Positions 10,956 to 19,932 of a stretch of DNA of 64,000 nucleotides are shown in pieces (position 1 is the first letter of the stretch; every line of letters begins with the position of its first letter). Position numbers and translations under genes: made by a program. Where the stretch lies: NCBI GenBank assembly GCA_001839685.1, contig MLAK01000657.1:6502-70501 (forward strand). The letters are read 5' to 3'. This stretch comes from Tritrichomonas foetus. Its lineage: Eukaryota > Parabasalia > Tritrichomonadida > Tritrichomonadidae. The notes under the pieces are model-generated. The model made no database searches, had not been told where the DNA came from, and was given only the letters and a program-made list of their open reading frames with translations.

Positions 10956-11046
10956 CTTTCTGTATTTCCATTTTTCTGTATTTCCATTTTTCTGTATTTC
11001 CATCTTTCTGTATTTCCATCTTTCTGTATTTCCATCTTTCTTCCAT
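10956..11046 (+). repeat. 16-bp tandem repeat, five full copies
   Basis: The unit (C/T)TTTCTGTATTTCCAT is repeated head to tail five times at 10956-11035, with a partial sixth copy to 11046. Copies differ only in the first base. The repeat lies in the 408-bp spacer between the kinase 3' end and the convergent 3' end of the next gene; nothing else is visible in that spacer. Confidence 0.9.
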
Positions 11047-11251
11047 TCGACATACAATCTTGTAAACTTGAGTCAACAAAGGAATTAGTAAAACTGATAA
11101 AATTTATCAGAAGCATTGGTGAAACTTCAGAACCGGGTTAATTCATGAATAAATCGATTCGAGTCGAATGCAGGATTCATAAACTGAAATGATGAAGAGT
11201 GAAAAAATAGTAAAAAGAAAGAAACAAAATTTGTTTCGTTAGTGGCATTGT

Positions 11252-12391
11252 TTATAATTCGGCTTTGTTTTGTGGTTCTTCCCCTTCTGTTTCCGCCTCA
11301 CCTTCAGTCTCTGCTTCACCTTCTGGGGCTTCAGCCTCTGGCTCAGCTTCAGTATCGCCTTCTGGAGCTTCTGCATCGCCTTCTGGAGCTTCTGCATCAC
11401 CTTCAGCTTCTGGTTCTTGTTCTGTAGCTGCTTCTCCTTCAGTTTCTGTTGCTTCTGTTTCGGTTTGTGCTTCTGGTGCTGCATCTTGGACTGGTTCTGA
11501 AGCTGGCTCTGGTTCGGTTGGTGCAGCTTTGCCCTTGATAAAGAAGAAATAGGCGAAAGCAGCAATTCCAACAAGAAGGACAACAGCTGCAACAATAATC
11601 CAAAGCTTGTTTGAACCTTTCTTTTCTTCTGGTTTTGCTGGAGTAATTGCTTCTTCTTCACTTTCTTTATTTTCTGTCTCTTCGACTTCAACTTTGGCTG
11701 ATCTTTCTTGTGTCTTTTGACGCGCGATAACCTCATCAATTCCAGCATCAATTTGAATAGATTCTATCGGTATTGGCTCATTTTCCCGGAAGCTGGAAGA
11801 TTCCTCTTCCTCCTGTGCTGGTTGTTGTTCAGCATTTTCTTCTTCTTCTTCCTCTTCTTCAATATATTCATATTCATACTCTTTCTTTGGAAGCGGCTCC
11901 ATTGGCTTCATTAAATGAAGTGGAGTAACATTCGCATTTGTGACAAGCGACGATAAGAAATTAAAATCGGGCGTAAATTGTACTTTTTTGGCGTAATTTT
12001 TACGAGTGAGTTTCGATCTAACATATGCAATTCGTTCTGCACATTCTCTAAACTCGGATATACGATTCATGTCTTTCATCTTACGAGCAGCGATTATCCA
12101 CTTCTGGCTTGTGCGGGCTTTCTTCCATTGCGTGAAGAATTGTCGTGTTTTAAGTTTTTTGAGTGTTGGAGCGAGTTGAGCACATCGAAGATATTTGAAA
12201 ACGTTTTGCATTTCGTTCAACTTAAGAAGATCGCGTGTTGTACGGAGCCAGAACGCTTTCGCTTGTTCTTCTGGATCATCTTCGATTGTTGGGGATTGCT
12301 CTAATTTTTCGAGTTTGCTTCCGAACGATGTAAAGCTAATTTCTGTAATTCGGCGTGGGGATTGTGGAAATTCGAAAAATTCCTGAGTCAT
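11252..12391 (-). CDS. Single-pass membrane protein with acidic repeat tail
   Basis: 379 aa, family not recognised. The first 150 residues are basic and helical (for example FFTQWKKARTSQKWIIAARK), followed by an acidic block of Glu around residue 180. One strong membrane segment lies at residues 263-284 (LWIIVAAVVLLVGIAAFAYFFF region). The last 95 residues are almost wholly Glu, Ala, Pro, Thr and Gly with EAPEGDA-type repeats. There is no signal peptide, so the basic N-terminal domain is probably cytosolic and the acidic tail lumenal or extracellular. The repeat tract is a likely site of length variation. Confidence 0.75.
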   Translation of the reverse strand: MTQEFFEFPQSPRRITEISFTSFGSKLEKLEQSPTIEDDPEEQAKAFWLRTTRDLLKLNEMQNVFKYLRCAQLAPTLKKLKTRQFFTQWKKARTSQKWIIAARKMKDMNRISEFRECAERIAYVRSKLTRKNYAKKVQFTPDFNFLSSLVTNANVTPLHLMKPMEPLPKKEYEYEYIEEEEEEEENAEQQPAQEEEESSSFRENEPIPIESIQIDAGIDEVIARQKTQERSAKVEVEETENKESEEEAITPAKPEEKKGSNKLWIIVAAVVLLVGIAAFAYFFFIKGKAAPTEPEPASEPVQDAAPEAQTETEATETEGEAATEQEPEAEGDAEAPEGDAEAPEGDTEAEPEAEAPEGEAETEGEAETEGEEPQNKAEL

Positions 12392-12643
12392 TTATATGGA
12401 AAAGAGACGTTAAATCAGTTAATTATGAATATATTGTATTCAAAAAGTTTAGCTTTGAGGAGACATTTTATATCACATTTCTACATTAATATCTCCACCA
12501 AGTAAAAAAGATGGATCATACTCAAAAGATAGATAATAGCTGATTGAGAATCTGCTTCAACAAAAAATTATAAAAACGAAAAAGAGATAAGTCAATCAGT
12601 GTTTATGATCAGTTTCATTTTGTAGAATGATGAAAAAAGGGGG

Positions 12644-12651
12644 AAAAAAAA
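12644..12651 (-). terminator. RNA polymerase III T-run terminator
   Basis: Eight consecutive T residues on the minus strand start 5 nt after the 3' end of the tRNA, the usual pol III stop signal. Confidence 0.7.
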
Positions 12652-12656
12652 TGTAG

Positions 12657-12727
12657 TGGTCCTGCCAGGAGTCGAACCTGGGTCACGGGATTCAGAGTCC
12701 CATGTGATACCGTTACACTACAGGACC
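12657..12727 (-). tRNA. tRNA-Gln (anticodon CTG)
   Basis: 71 nt on the minus strand. The seven-bp acceptor stem GGTCCTG pairs perfectly with CAGGACC, followed by discriminator A. The anticodon loop CTCTGAA sits on a GGGA/TCCC stem and gives anticodon CTG, reading CAG. The B box GGTTCGACTCC matches the pol III consensus, and the D-arm contains TAGTGTAACGG as in other eukaryotic tRNA-Gln genes. No intron is present. CCA is not encoded. Confidence 0.96.
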
Positions 12728-12839
12728 GTTCTTATTTTCCGATTAAATAGAATTATATAACAAATACATGAATATTAAAAATATCTGAAATTTATAAAAT
12801 CTATTCATCATTTCTTCACGTGAAGGACAGTTAATTTTC

Positions 12840-13511
12840 ATGTCATTATTCAAAAAGAAATCTCAAAAGAAAGCAAATTATAACTATCTATCACAACAGA
12901 ATGTTGATTCCAGCTCAGATTCATCTTCGTATTCAGACCAAAGAGAAATATCCGAAAACCCGCATCAATCTCCACGAAATCAAGATCAATACTCATCCGA
13001 TTATGAAGAAGAATATTCACACACCGCTGAAATTATGAACCCAAACGAACTCGCTCTTCTTAAATCAGAAATTCAAAATCGATTCGACATTGAGCCTGAC
13101 CTTCAACTTCCCGTTCTCGTCGAATATTCGCTAGGAGCTATGTCTGATCAAGCTGACGCAGGCTGCAATCACCTACAAAGCGATGTTGAAGAATTATTCA
13201 TTTTATCTGACGAAATTGTCAAAAAGTCCGATGAATGCAATTCTTTGATTGGGAAACTAAGAGAAAACACATCAAAGGTCTCAAAAAAGCTAAAATCAAC
13301 TCATCAAACAATTCGTCAAATACAAATTCCAAGAAGATCAATAATTCTTTCTTTGATGCTCATGGTACTGTGGATAGTTAATGGTATTGTCACAGGAATC
13401 AAACAAATCCATAATAAACTATTTTCAAAGCACCCAGAAAAAGATGAAAAGAAAAACGAAAAAGAAGGGAAAAGAAAGCGAAAAAGAAATGATAATCAAA
13501 ATTTGAGATAA
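12840..13511 (+). CDS. Single-pass membrane protein, SNARE-like architecture
   Basis: 223 aa, not assigned to a family. The N-terminal 60 residues are Ser/Asp/Gln-rich and look disordered. Residues about 95-160 are helical with heptad-like spacing (DVEELFILSDEIVKKSDEC), leading straight into one membrane segment at 167-187 (IILSLMLMVLWIVNGIVTGI). The tail is short and strongly basic (KRKRKR). A coiled coil ending in a near-C-terminal membrane anchor resembles SNAREs, but I do not see a clear zero-layer Gln/Arg and the tail is longer than usual. Stop is TAAAA. Confidence 0.7.
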   Translation: MSLFKKKSQKKANYNYLSQQNVDSSSDSSSYSDQREISENPHQSPRNQDQYSSDYEEEYSHTAEIMNPNELALLKSEIQNRFDIEPDLQLPVLVEYSLGAMSDQADAGCNHLQSDVEELFILSDEIVKKSDECNSLIGKLRENTSKVSKKLKSTHQTIRQIQIPRRSIILSLMLMVLWIVNGIVTGIKQIHNKLFSKHPEKDEKKNEKEGKRKRKRNDNQNLR

Positions 13512-13674
13512 AAATGATGATTAAGTTTGTTTGAAAAATGCAGATTATCGAAAATTGAAATCATCTTGTTTAGTTATTTTTTGATCTTAAGGCGAGTTTT
13601 TTTAATCTTCACCCTTCAATCTATCAACAACTGTAATGCGGACAATAAACGTCAATAGAAAATAAATACTTTGT

Positions 13675-14165
13675 TTTATACTTCTTTCTTGATTTTTTTC
13701 ATTTCTTTCTTGATTTTTTNNNNNNNNNNNNNNNNNNNNNNNNNNNNNNNNNNNNNNNNNNNNNNNNNNNNNNNNNNNNNNNNNNNNNNNNNNNNNNNNN
13801 NNNNNNNNNNNNNNNNNNNNNNNNNNNNNNNNNNNNNNNNNNNNNNNNNNNNNNNNNNNNNNNNNNNNNNNNNNNNNNNNNNNNNNNNNNNNNNNNNNNN
13901 NNNNNNNNNNNNNNNNNNNNNNNNNNNNNNNNNNNNNNNNNNNNNNNNNNNNNNNNNNNNNNNNNNNNNNNNNNNNNNNNNNNNTTTCATTTCTTTCTTG
14001 ATTTTTTTCATTTCCTTCTTGGTTTTTATATTTCTTTCTTGATTTCTTTCATTTCCTTCTTGGTTTTTTATATTTCTTTATTGATTTCTTTCATTTCCTT
14101 CTTGATTTTTTTCATTTCTTTCTTGATTTTTTCCTTTCTTTCTGATTTTTTCATTTCCTTCTGAA
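13675..14165 (+). repeat. About 21-bp pyrimidine-rich minisatellite
   Basis: Units of the form TTTCATTTCTTTCTTGATTTT repeat on both sides of a run of Ns, with single-base variants (CTTGG for CTTGA, TATA for TCAT). The array has no stop-free coding sense of its own; apparent open frames here are an effect of the repeat and Ns. Confidence 0.85.
13720..13984. other. Assembly gap (265 Ns) inside the minisatellite
   Basis: All bases are N. The gap lies wholly inside the tandem array, so the true array length is unknown and could differ from 265 bp. Confidence 0.97.
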
Positions 14166-14422
14166 TTCATGTAAGGATTTGATTTTAATTAATTTTTATT
14201 CATTTAATGGCTTTGTTGAATTGGATTCTCACACTTTTGAAAACTAGATACACAACCCGTCCTATTTATTGTTATGAAGATTCACGTAAATTATGAAAAT
14301 AATAACAAAAATTCTTGTTAATAGCCATGTAGTTTTGGGAATTATCATTATTAAAATATGAATCATAGATTGTTCGAATATGATATACTCACAAATCGCA
14401 TTTCAGAATGAATTATTTACAT

Positions 14423-14917
14423 TCAACTTTTGTTGACTATTTGTCCTTCAGTTTTATAATGAATCTTGCATTTTATCTCGTTTTTGGAATCATATTGAAC
14501 TGTGGTATAAATATATGGGGGGATTTCATGAGGTGCAAGAAATACTGCATTAGATGATGATGCTAGTTTTGCAACATCTTCACAAGTTAGATATCCAAAT
14601 TGCTTAAATAAATTTGACTCCATAAGATCAATTAATTCGCGATTTCTCTCATTTATTCTTTTATCAACTCTTTCCTCGTATCTTTGATATTTGTTTTGAC
14701 TTGAATTAGATTCAGAACATGAATTCCAAACTATTTTTGATTTGCTTAATTTTTTTACGAGCCCAGCACCAACTAAAATATTAATTACATCACATATTCG
14801 TCTTTTGTTAACTTGAAGCTTTTCTTCGATATCATTGATACTTATTTCTTTTCCACTTTCTTTTTGAAGTTCAACAATTAGTCTCTGTGCGATACTTTTT
14901 AAAGAATTGCCTTCCAT
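14423..14917 (-). CDS. E2F-family winged-helix transcription factor
   Basis: 164 aa. Residues about 5-66 form an E2F/DP winged helix, with the DNA-recognition motif RRICDV (RRIYDI in most E2Fs) at 39-44 followed by INILVGAGLVKK and KIVWN. After a short helical segment (about 75-105) the sequence GYLTCEDVAKL and FLAPHEIPPYI resembles the E2F coiled-coil/marked-box dimerisation region. The protein stops there; there is no retinoblastoma-binding or activation tail, so it is near the minimum size for the family. It would be expected to bind TTTSSCGC-type sites as a heterodimer with a DP partner and to act in cell-cycle transcription. No partner gene is in this window. Confidence 0.8.
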   Translation of the reverse strand: MEGNSLKSIAQRLIVELQKESGKEISINDIEEKLQVNKRRICDVINILVGAGLVKKLSKSKIVWNSCSESNSSQNKYQRYEERVDKRINERNRELIDLMESNLFKQFGYLTCEDVAKLASSSNAVFLAPHEIPPYIYTTVQYDSKNEIKCKIHYKTEGQIVNKS

Positions 14918-15219
14918 CTCGATATTTTTAAACGTGCATCTAAAAATAATTCAATATTTAAATGGTCTCATAAATTCCAAATATAGATCAACCATTCCAT
15001 GGTTTGATCACACCAATAACATATGCATGATGTTTAAAATAACTGTACTGAACAAAATTTTATAAAAATCAAAATACGTCATTTCAGCGAGTGGATTTAT
15101 CTTTCATCTAACAAAGTGCGTATGTTGCATGACTTTCTTTGACATTATAAAACAATTGTATTTATCATTTAGTAAATCAAAATGTTTGATTGATTTCAAT
15201 CATCAAGATTTTTCAGTCA
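14918..15219. other. Intergenic spacer
   Basis: About 300 bp of AT-rich DNA between the E2F gene start and the membrane pseudogene. No gene or repeat is visible. Confidence 0.6.
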
Positions 15220-16650
15220 ATGTCAGTTTCATCAGCTTTTGTATTTAGTTTGCCTGCAGAAATTCAAAAACTCACTTCGGTATTCACAACAGTTTTTGAC
15301 CCGCTTGTTGATTCTTTAAATGTTGTTCTTTTATCAACCATAGAAATTTTGTTTATGTTATCAATTGGCACTTTATATCTCTTTGCTTTTCTTATTATTC
15401 TATATTGTCGTGGAATCGAGGTTTTAGATTGTATATTATGTTCAATGTTTTGGCCTATGAATTATGCTTCGGTATTAAATTGCCATTATCAAACAAAAAA
15501 AGCATCTCAGTATTGCAGCAACACGAGTAATAATTGTCTTAGGTTTGTTATTGAAAGGAACTCACTATTGTTCTGAACAAAAGAAAAACAAAATCAATTA
15601 TACTATGATGAAAAGAATGATGCAATTCATATCAGTATAGATGATTCATTGACTCAAAAAGACGCAAGACAAAATATTTATCTAGCGCCAATTTTTACTC
15701 TTGCAATACCTATTGCGGCACTTTCCCCCGTTTTTCATCGAAGAATTTCATTTTTGATTGGCTTTAGTGATGCAGCTCTAACACTTATCGACATAATGTT
15801 TGGTATCGATGTTTATAAATATGGAAAGATAAAAAAATCAACTTATGATTGGAAATATTTATACAAGTGTTAATGGATTCTAAACAACAGTTTTTAATCT
15901 GACGATGATGCCTCTAAGCGATTTAATCATTGATAAAGCTGATTTTGTTCTAACTGAAGCATAAATATTAACTGTTGGTTTTTCTATGGCTTGTCATTTT
16001 ATTATGGCTATTACTGAAACAGTTTATCAATTACACAGAATTGATAAAAAAAGTAAGAATAAAGGTAAATTATAATAAAATTGAAAACCAAAATGAAAAC
16101 AAAACCCCGAATAAATATGGTTGTTTCTTTCTCATTACTTCTAATCTTATCAATATTGGGTTTTCTTTATCAATGGAACTCCAATGGTCTATTGTTACAA
16201 TTGTTTTACAATCAGTAAGATTAGTGATAGTACTTATGGTTAGACCATTTCCTCAGCAGAATGTCAAATATGGTCTATGTTGTGCCTATAAAAGCAGTCA
16301 ATAAAAAATAAATCACTCCAGTAGACTATATCATTGAAATCAATGGAGCAATTATCGTGATAGCAATTCATGTCACAGAAACGTTCAATATTCTAAATTT
16401 TGAACTTTCAACAACTCTTTCTGTTGCTCTCATTGTATTTGTTTTTATTCCATTCGTTTATTCTTTGTTTCACTATGTCATTTTTCAATTGGATATGAAA
16501 GACCAAAAAATTTTTGAAGAGGAAGGTGAAGAAGTCACATATAATATTCTCAAAATCTAATTTCACTGGTGTGGTGATGACTATAATTTGCTTGAGTTTT
16601 ATCATTTTGGGAATGATGTTTACAAGACTTCTCGATTTGGATGAAGAGTG
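15220..16650 (+). pseudogene. Frameshifted multi-pass membrane protein (cyclase-family N-terminal type)
   Basis: Coding pieces of one polytopic protein follow each other in order but in different frames. Piece 1 (15220-15576, MSVSSAFVFSLPAEIQKL onward) has several membrane helices. Its reading continues in another frame at about 15515-15580, and again from about 15595 to 15873 (HISIDDSLTQKDARQNIYL, then SFLIGFSDAALTLIDI). A further shift leads to 15890-16073 with an internal TAA (MPLSDLIIDKADFVLTEA). Then come about 16080-16304, 16357-16560 and a last helix to 16650 in another frame. At least four shifts and one stop make it non-functional. The plan resembles the membrane half of the large trichomonad adenylate-cyclase-like family; the PAS and cyclase parts are missing. 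I have not reconstructed the protein. Confidence 0.75.
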
Positions 16651-16782
16651 ATTTATATGCATAGCCTAATTGTGTCCATTCTTTTAATCATTCATTACTT
16701 TCTGAATCATCATGAATGAAATGATACAAGTAAAAATAAAAACGAAATATGGAATTGATAAATTTAAAAACACTTTATTACA

Positions 16783-17790
16783 CTAATCTAAATTTCGTTG
16801 AATAATTAAAGATATTAAATTATCATAACCAGATTCTATAAAATCAGCCATAATAATCCCACAAAAGCTTGAAGGATAAGAGTCCTCCAAATAAGAACCA
16901 AGTAAAGGTTTTACATAATCATCTACAACAGATGGGAATACATTTTCACCAGCACCATTTATGAAATTTATATAAAAGGATAGTGCATTTACATTATTTC
17001 TTGCTTCATCCAAAACGATTTTGACTTTTTCCCATTTATCGTAACAGTCATGAATAGTTTTGACGTATTTGCAGTTTTGGATTCTCGCAATTATTGAAGT
17101 GAAACTAGTAAATATTTCATTTTCTTTGAAATCAATGAAGTTTCCAAGTGGTCTAATGGATGATTTAAATCTCCGAAAAATAATAATTTTGCCACGAGCT
17201 TCTTTAACAGTTGGAACATCTTCATTCAAATAAAAATAATTTTCTTTACCTTTTATGTATTTTCCAAGTGTCTCAGCGAATGAGCGAGTTGTTTCAAACG
17301 GTTGAGACTCTTCTTTCAAAAAGATCAAGATAAATTCAGAAGGATGCTTATTCAAAAAGTCAATACAAACATCACGGACCCCGCTTGAAAAAGCAATGCC
17401 TTGATAGATATCCTGATGATTAATCATGAACACATCAGAAATATGATGGCAGCGAATGTCAAAAGCGCGAACACCAATTTCCAGCTGTTCTTGAAGTGTT
17501 AACCGTTGAGAAACAGAATCGGGTCCACCGATTAAATTGCATGATTCATGAGTTCCCGGAATTGACAATTCTGAAACGAATTTTTGGTCTTTCACATATT
17601 TCATCCAATCCAAATTCGATTTAATTACAATTGGCCTTCGAGAAAAACGATTGTCAACATTATTTAAATGGAAATATTTTGAGGAAACAATTCTTTCTCT
17701 ATCTTCAATAACTTCGTTCCTTCTTTGATATGATTCGTATAAATCGCCCTTTGAAACAGCAAAATAAAGAAGAAAAAGAAATACTTTCAT
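16783..17790 (-). CDS. Secreted PI-specific phospholipase C, bacterial type
   Basis: 335 aa from the ATG at 17790; the frame is open 27 nt further to a TTG, but the ATG gives a clear signal peptide (MKVFLFLLYFAVSKG) and TCATA, an initiator match, lies a few bases before it. The single X-type barrel domain carries the two catalytic His of this family, in SIPGTHES (His81) and INHQDIYQG (His125), plus GVRAFDIR. Later landmarks are FLNKHPSEFILIFLKEE, IIIFRRF, FINGAGENVFP and GIIMADF. There is no PH, EF-hand, Y or C2 domain, so this is the metal-independent bacterial/GPI-PLC type, cleaving phosphatidylinositol or GPI anchors outside the cell. It could have come by lateral transfer. The active-site His pair is intact. 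Confidence 0.88.
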   Translation of the reverse strand: MKVFLFLLYFAVSKGDLYESYQRRNEVIEDRERIVSSKYFHLNNVDNRFSRRPIVIKSNLDWMKYVKDQKFVSELSIPGTHESCNLIGGPDSVSQRLTLQEQLEIGVRAFDIRCHHISDVFMINHQDIYQGIAFSSGVRDVCIDFLNKHPSEFILIFLKEESQPFETTRSFAETLGKYIKGKENYFYLNEDVPTVKEARGKIIIFRRFKSSIRPLGNFIDFKENEIFTSFTSIIARIQNCKYVKTIHDCYDKWEKVKIVLDEARNNVNALSFYINFINGAGENVFPSVVDDYVKPLLGSYLEDSYPSSFCGIIMADFIESGYDNLISLIIQRNLD

Positions 17791-18609
17791 TATATGATCT
17801 GAAATCGTCTTTTTCAATTACTTGAGTTATTGAAAGTATTCGGTTTGAGTTTCAATGAGTTCTATCAAATTTTGAAAAAATTATTGATATGGTGTATATT
17901 TTTTTTGATACATTTATCAAAAAATTGTGAAAAAAAAAATGGATAGATCAGTGGATAGATTAATCAAAAAATTGGGAGTACTCCTTGAAATATTTTGAAT
18001 GTTCGATATACATAATCTTAGAAATAATAGGAAATTAGAAAACAAAAATATTTCTCGACACACAGAAACTAACTTTATTATTAGACATTGATAGATGAAA
18101 TATGTATATCTATAGTAAGTTTCTAAAAATTAATCCATTTATAGTTTGGTATTAGTTGACTTATCAAAGATGATCGAATAATTTATTGATAATTTGATAA
18201 AAGATCCAGCATAAACAACAACATAAATATTTCTGCTATAAATTTCCTGTATATTATTGAATAAAATCGAAATGCCAATTGAGATGATATGAATGAACAC
18301 TTGAGTATCGACTCTTTATGCGAGCATTTAATGAAAGTAAAAAAATAATAAAAAAAAAATACAAGCTTAAAATGATAAATTCGATAAAAAAATAGGTTAA
18401 AAATCTACCCCAAAATCGCAAACTTTTCCCCTTTCTGTTTTACAAGATATGGTTATAATTCGACGAAAATCTGACAATTGTCAGATTTTTATTGATAGTT
18501 TTTTTCAATATTAAAATAACTTTTTGATTAAATTAATGTACGGTTAGAATGGATCATTTNACTTTTTATATTCTCACATATGTATATTTAATTTCTAATT
18601 TCAGACTTA
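17791..18609. other. Spacer upstream of the transposase
   Basis: About 820 bp of AT-rich DNA with a perfect palindrome at 18466-18489 and an ambiguous base at 18560. No gene is visible. Part of it is presumably the left flank of the transposable element. Confidence 0.5.
18466..18489. repeat. Perfect 24-bp palindrome
   Basis: The half-site AAAATCTGACAA is followed directly by its exact reverse complement with no spacer. It lies 120 bp before the transposase start, where a terminal or sub-terminal transposase binding site could be. No second copy was seen on the right side. Confidence 0.85.
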
Positions 18610-19932
18610 ATGGGGAAGAAAAGAAAGNATTCCAAAAGAAAACAAATACTACTTCCGTTGACGAATATTCGAAAAGTGCCCAAGTTTCCGAAACTGGTCA
18701 AAAACCATCATGTGTGGATGAATGATTCCATCAATGAAGTAGCTCCCATATGGGAATACTTGAAAATGAAGGAATTACCATATGGGGCGCTTAAACAAGT
18801 TTCACATGATACGAATATAAAATATCAAACGCTTAAAAAATGGCGACAAAAATTTAAAAAAGACCCTAACTACACTCCATATGAAGCACTAGGGGTAACA
18901 ACGCTCCCAAATGAAACAGAAGATCAACTATTCAATTTAGTATCTGATAAACTTAATAACGGAACTCCATTCACCTTGAACGAACTTCAAGACACAGCAA
19001 TTCATTTGTATCAACAATTATCCATGGAACAAGTTGGTAGAGATCGTTTCTCGGCCACAAATTCTTGGGCTTACAGATTCCTTGACAAATACGGCCTATC
19101 GGTGAGATCATCAAAACCCAGTAAAAAGGGAGAAGTGGATCCAAAGTTTATTGACATCTTTATAGAAAAATTAACACATGCAGCTCAAGATTATCATCCT
19201 GAAAGAATCTTCAATATGGATGAAACTTTTGTCCATGTGTGTTGCCCACCTTCCAAAGTAATTGGCAGGAAAGGAGCTGAAAACGTTCCATCTTTTATTA
19301 ATGAAGATGAAAAAAGTGGTTTTACATGTTTAACAACAATTAGCTTTGGGGGAACTATACTTGAACCAATATTTCTCACGAAAGGTAATCAAGAAAACTC
19401 CGAAATGCAATTCGGAGAAGCCTGGAATTATGAAAATGATATCAAAATAATGAAAAGTGAAACAGGTTGGGCAACCAGTGAAGTGATGTGTCAATACATT
19501 AAATGGTTATCAGAACAAGTTAATAATGAGCCTTGCTGTTTAGTCTTAGATGTATACAGCACGCATAAAGATGCAATTGTCAGAGAACTTGCACAGAGTT
19601 TGCAAATAGATCTCATTTTTGTCCCCGCCAATGGTACTGGTTCCTTTCAGCCATTAGATAGAAAGATCTTTGGAATTATTAAGGCTAAAATGAAAAAAGC
19701 GTGGGATATTTCACGGAGAAAAGCAATTGAAGGGAATTCAGTTTGGAATAAAGCTTTAGCTGCACGAACATTCAAAGAAATACTTAATAAAGTAAGCAGT
19801 CATGCATATAAATCAGCATGGAACATTCCTGGTTTCCCCATGATAAGTAAATGTGAAAATAAGATTTCTAGCACAGATGATACGGATGATACAGATTATA
19901 ATTTTGAAGATGAGTTTTTAGAGTATTTTTAA
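18610..19932 (+). mobile_element. Pogo/CENP-B-type DDE transposase, intact frame
   Basis: 440 aa from ATG 18610, with one ambiguous base in codon 7. An N-terminal helix-turn-helix lies at about 55-85 (GALKQVSHDTNIKYQTLKKW) and a CENP-B-like second helical domain at about 100-170 (WAYRFLDKYGLSVRS). The DDE_1 catalytic core follows: D204 in FNMDET, D314 in CLVLDVYSTHK and D350 in FQPLD, a DD35D spacing. The landmarks FVPANGTGSFQPLD and the final acidic tail fit the pogo/Tigger branch of the Tc1/mariner superfamily. All three acidic residues are present, so the enzyme may be active. I could not find convincing terminal inverted repeats by eye. A mariner-type target-site duplication would be only TA. 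Confidence 0.88.

Noticed and set aside
11265..11552. Ser/Ala-repeat frame opposite the acidic-tail membrane gene
   Set aside because: Antisense shadow of the Glu/Ala/Pro repeat tract.
13671..14042. Open frames through the N run on both strands
   Set aside because: They exist only because Ns do not encode stops and the flanking minisatellite lacks them.
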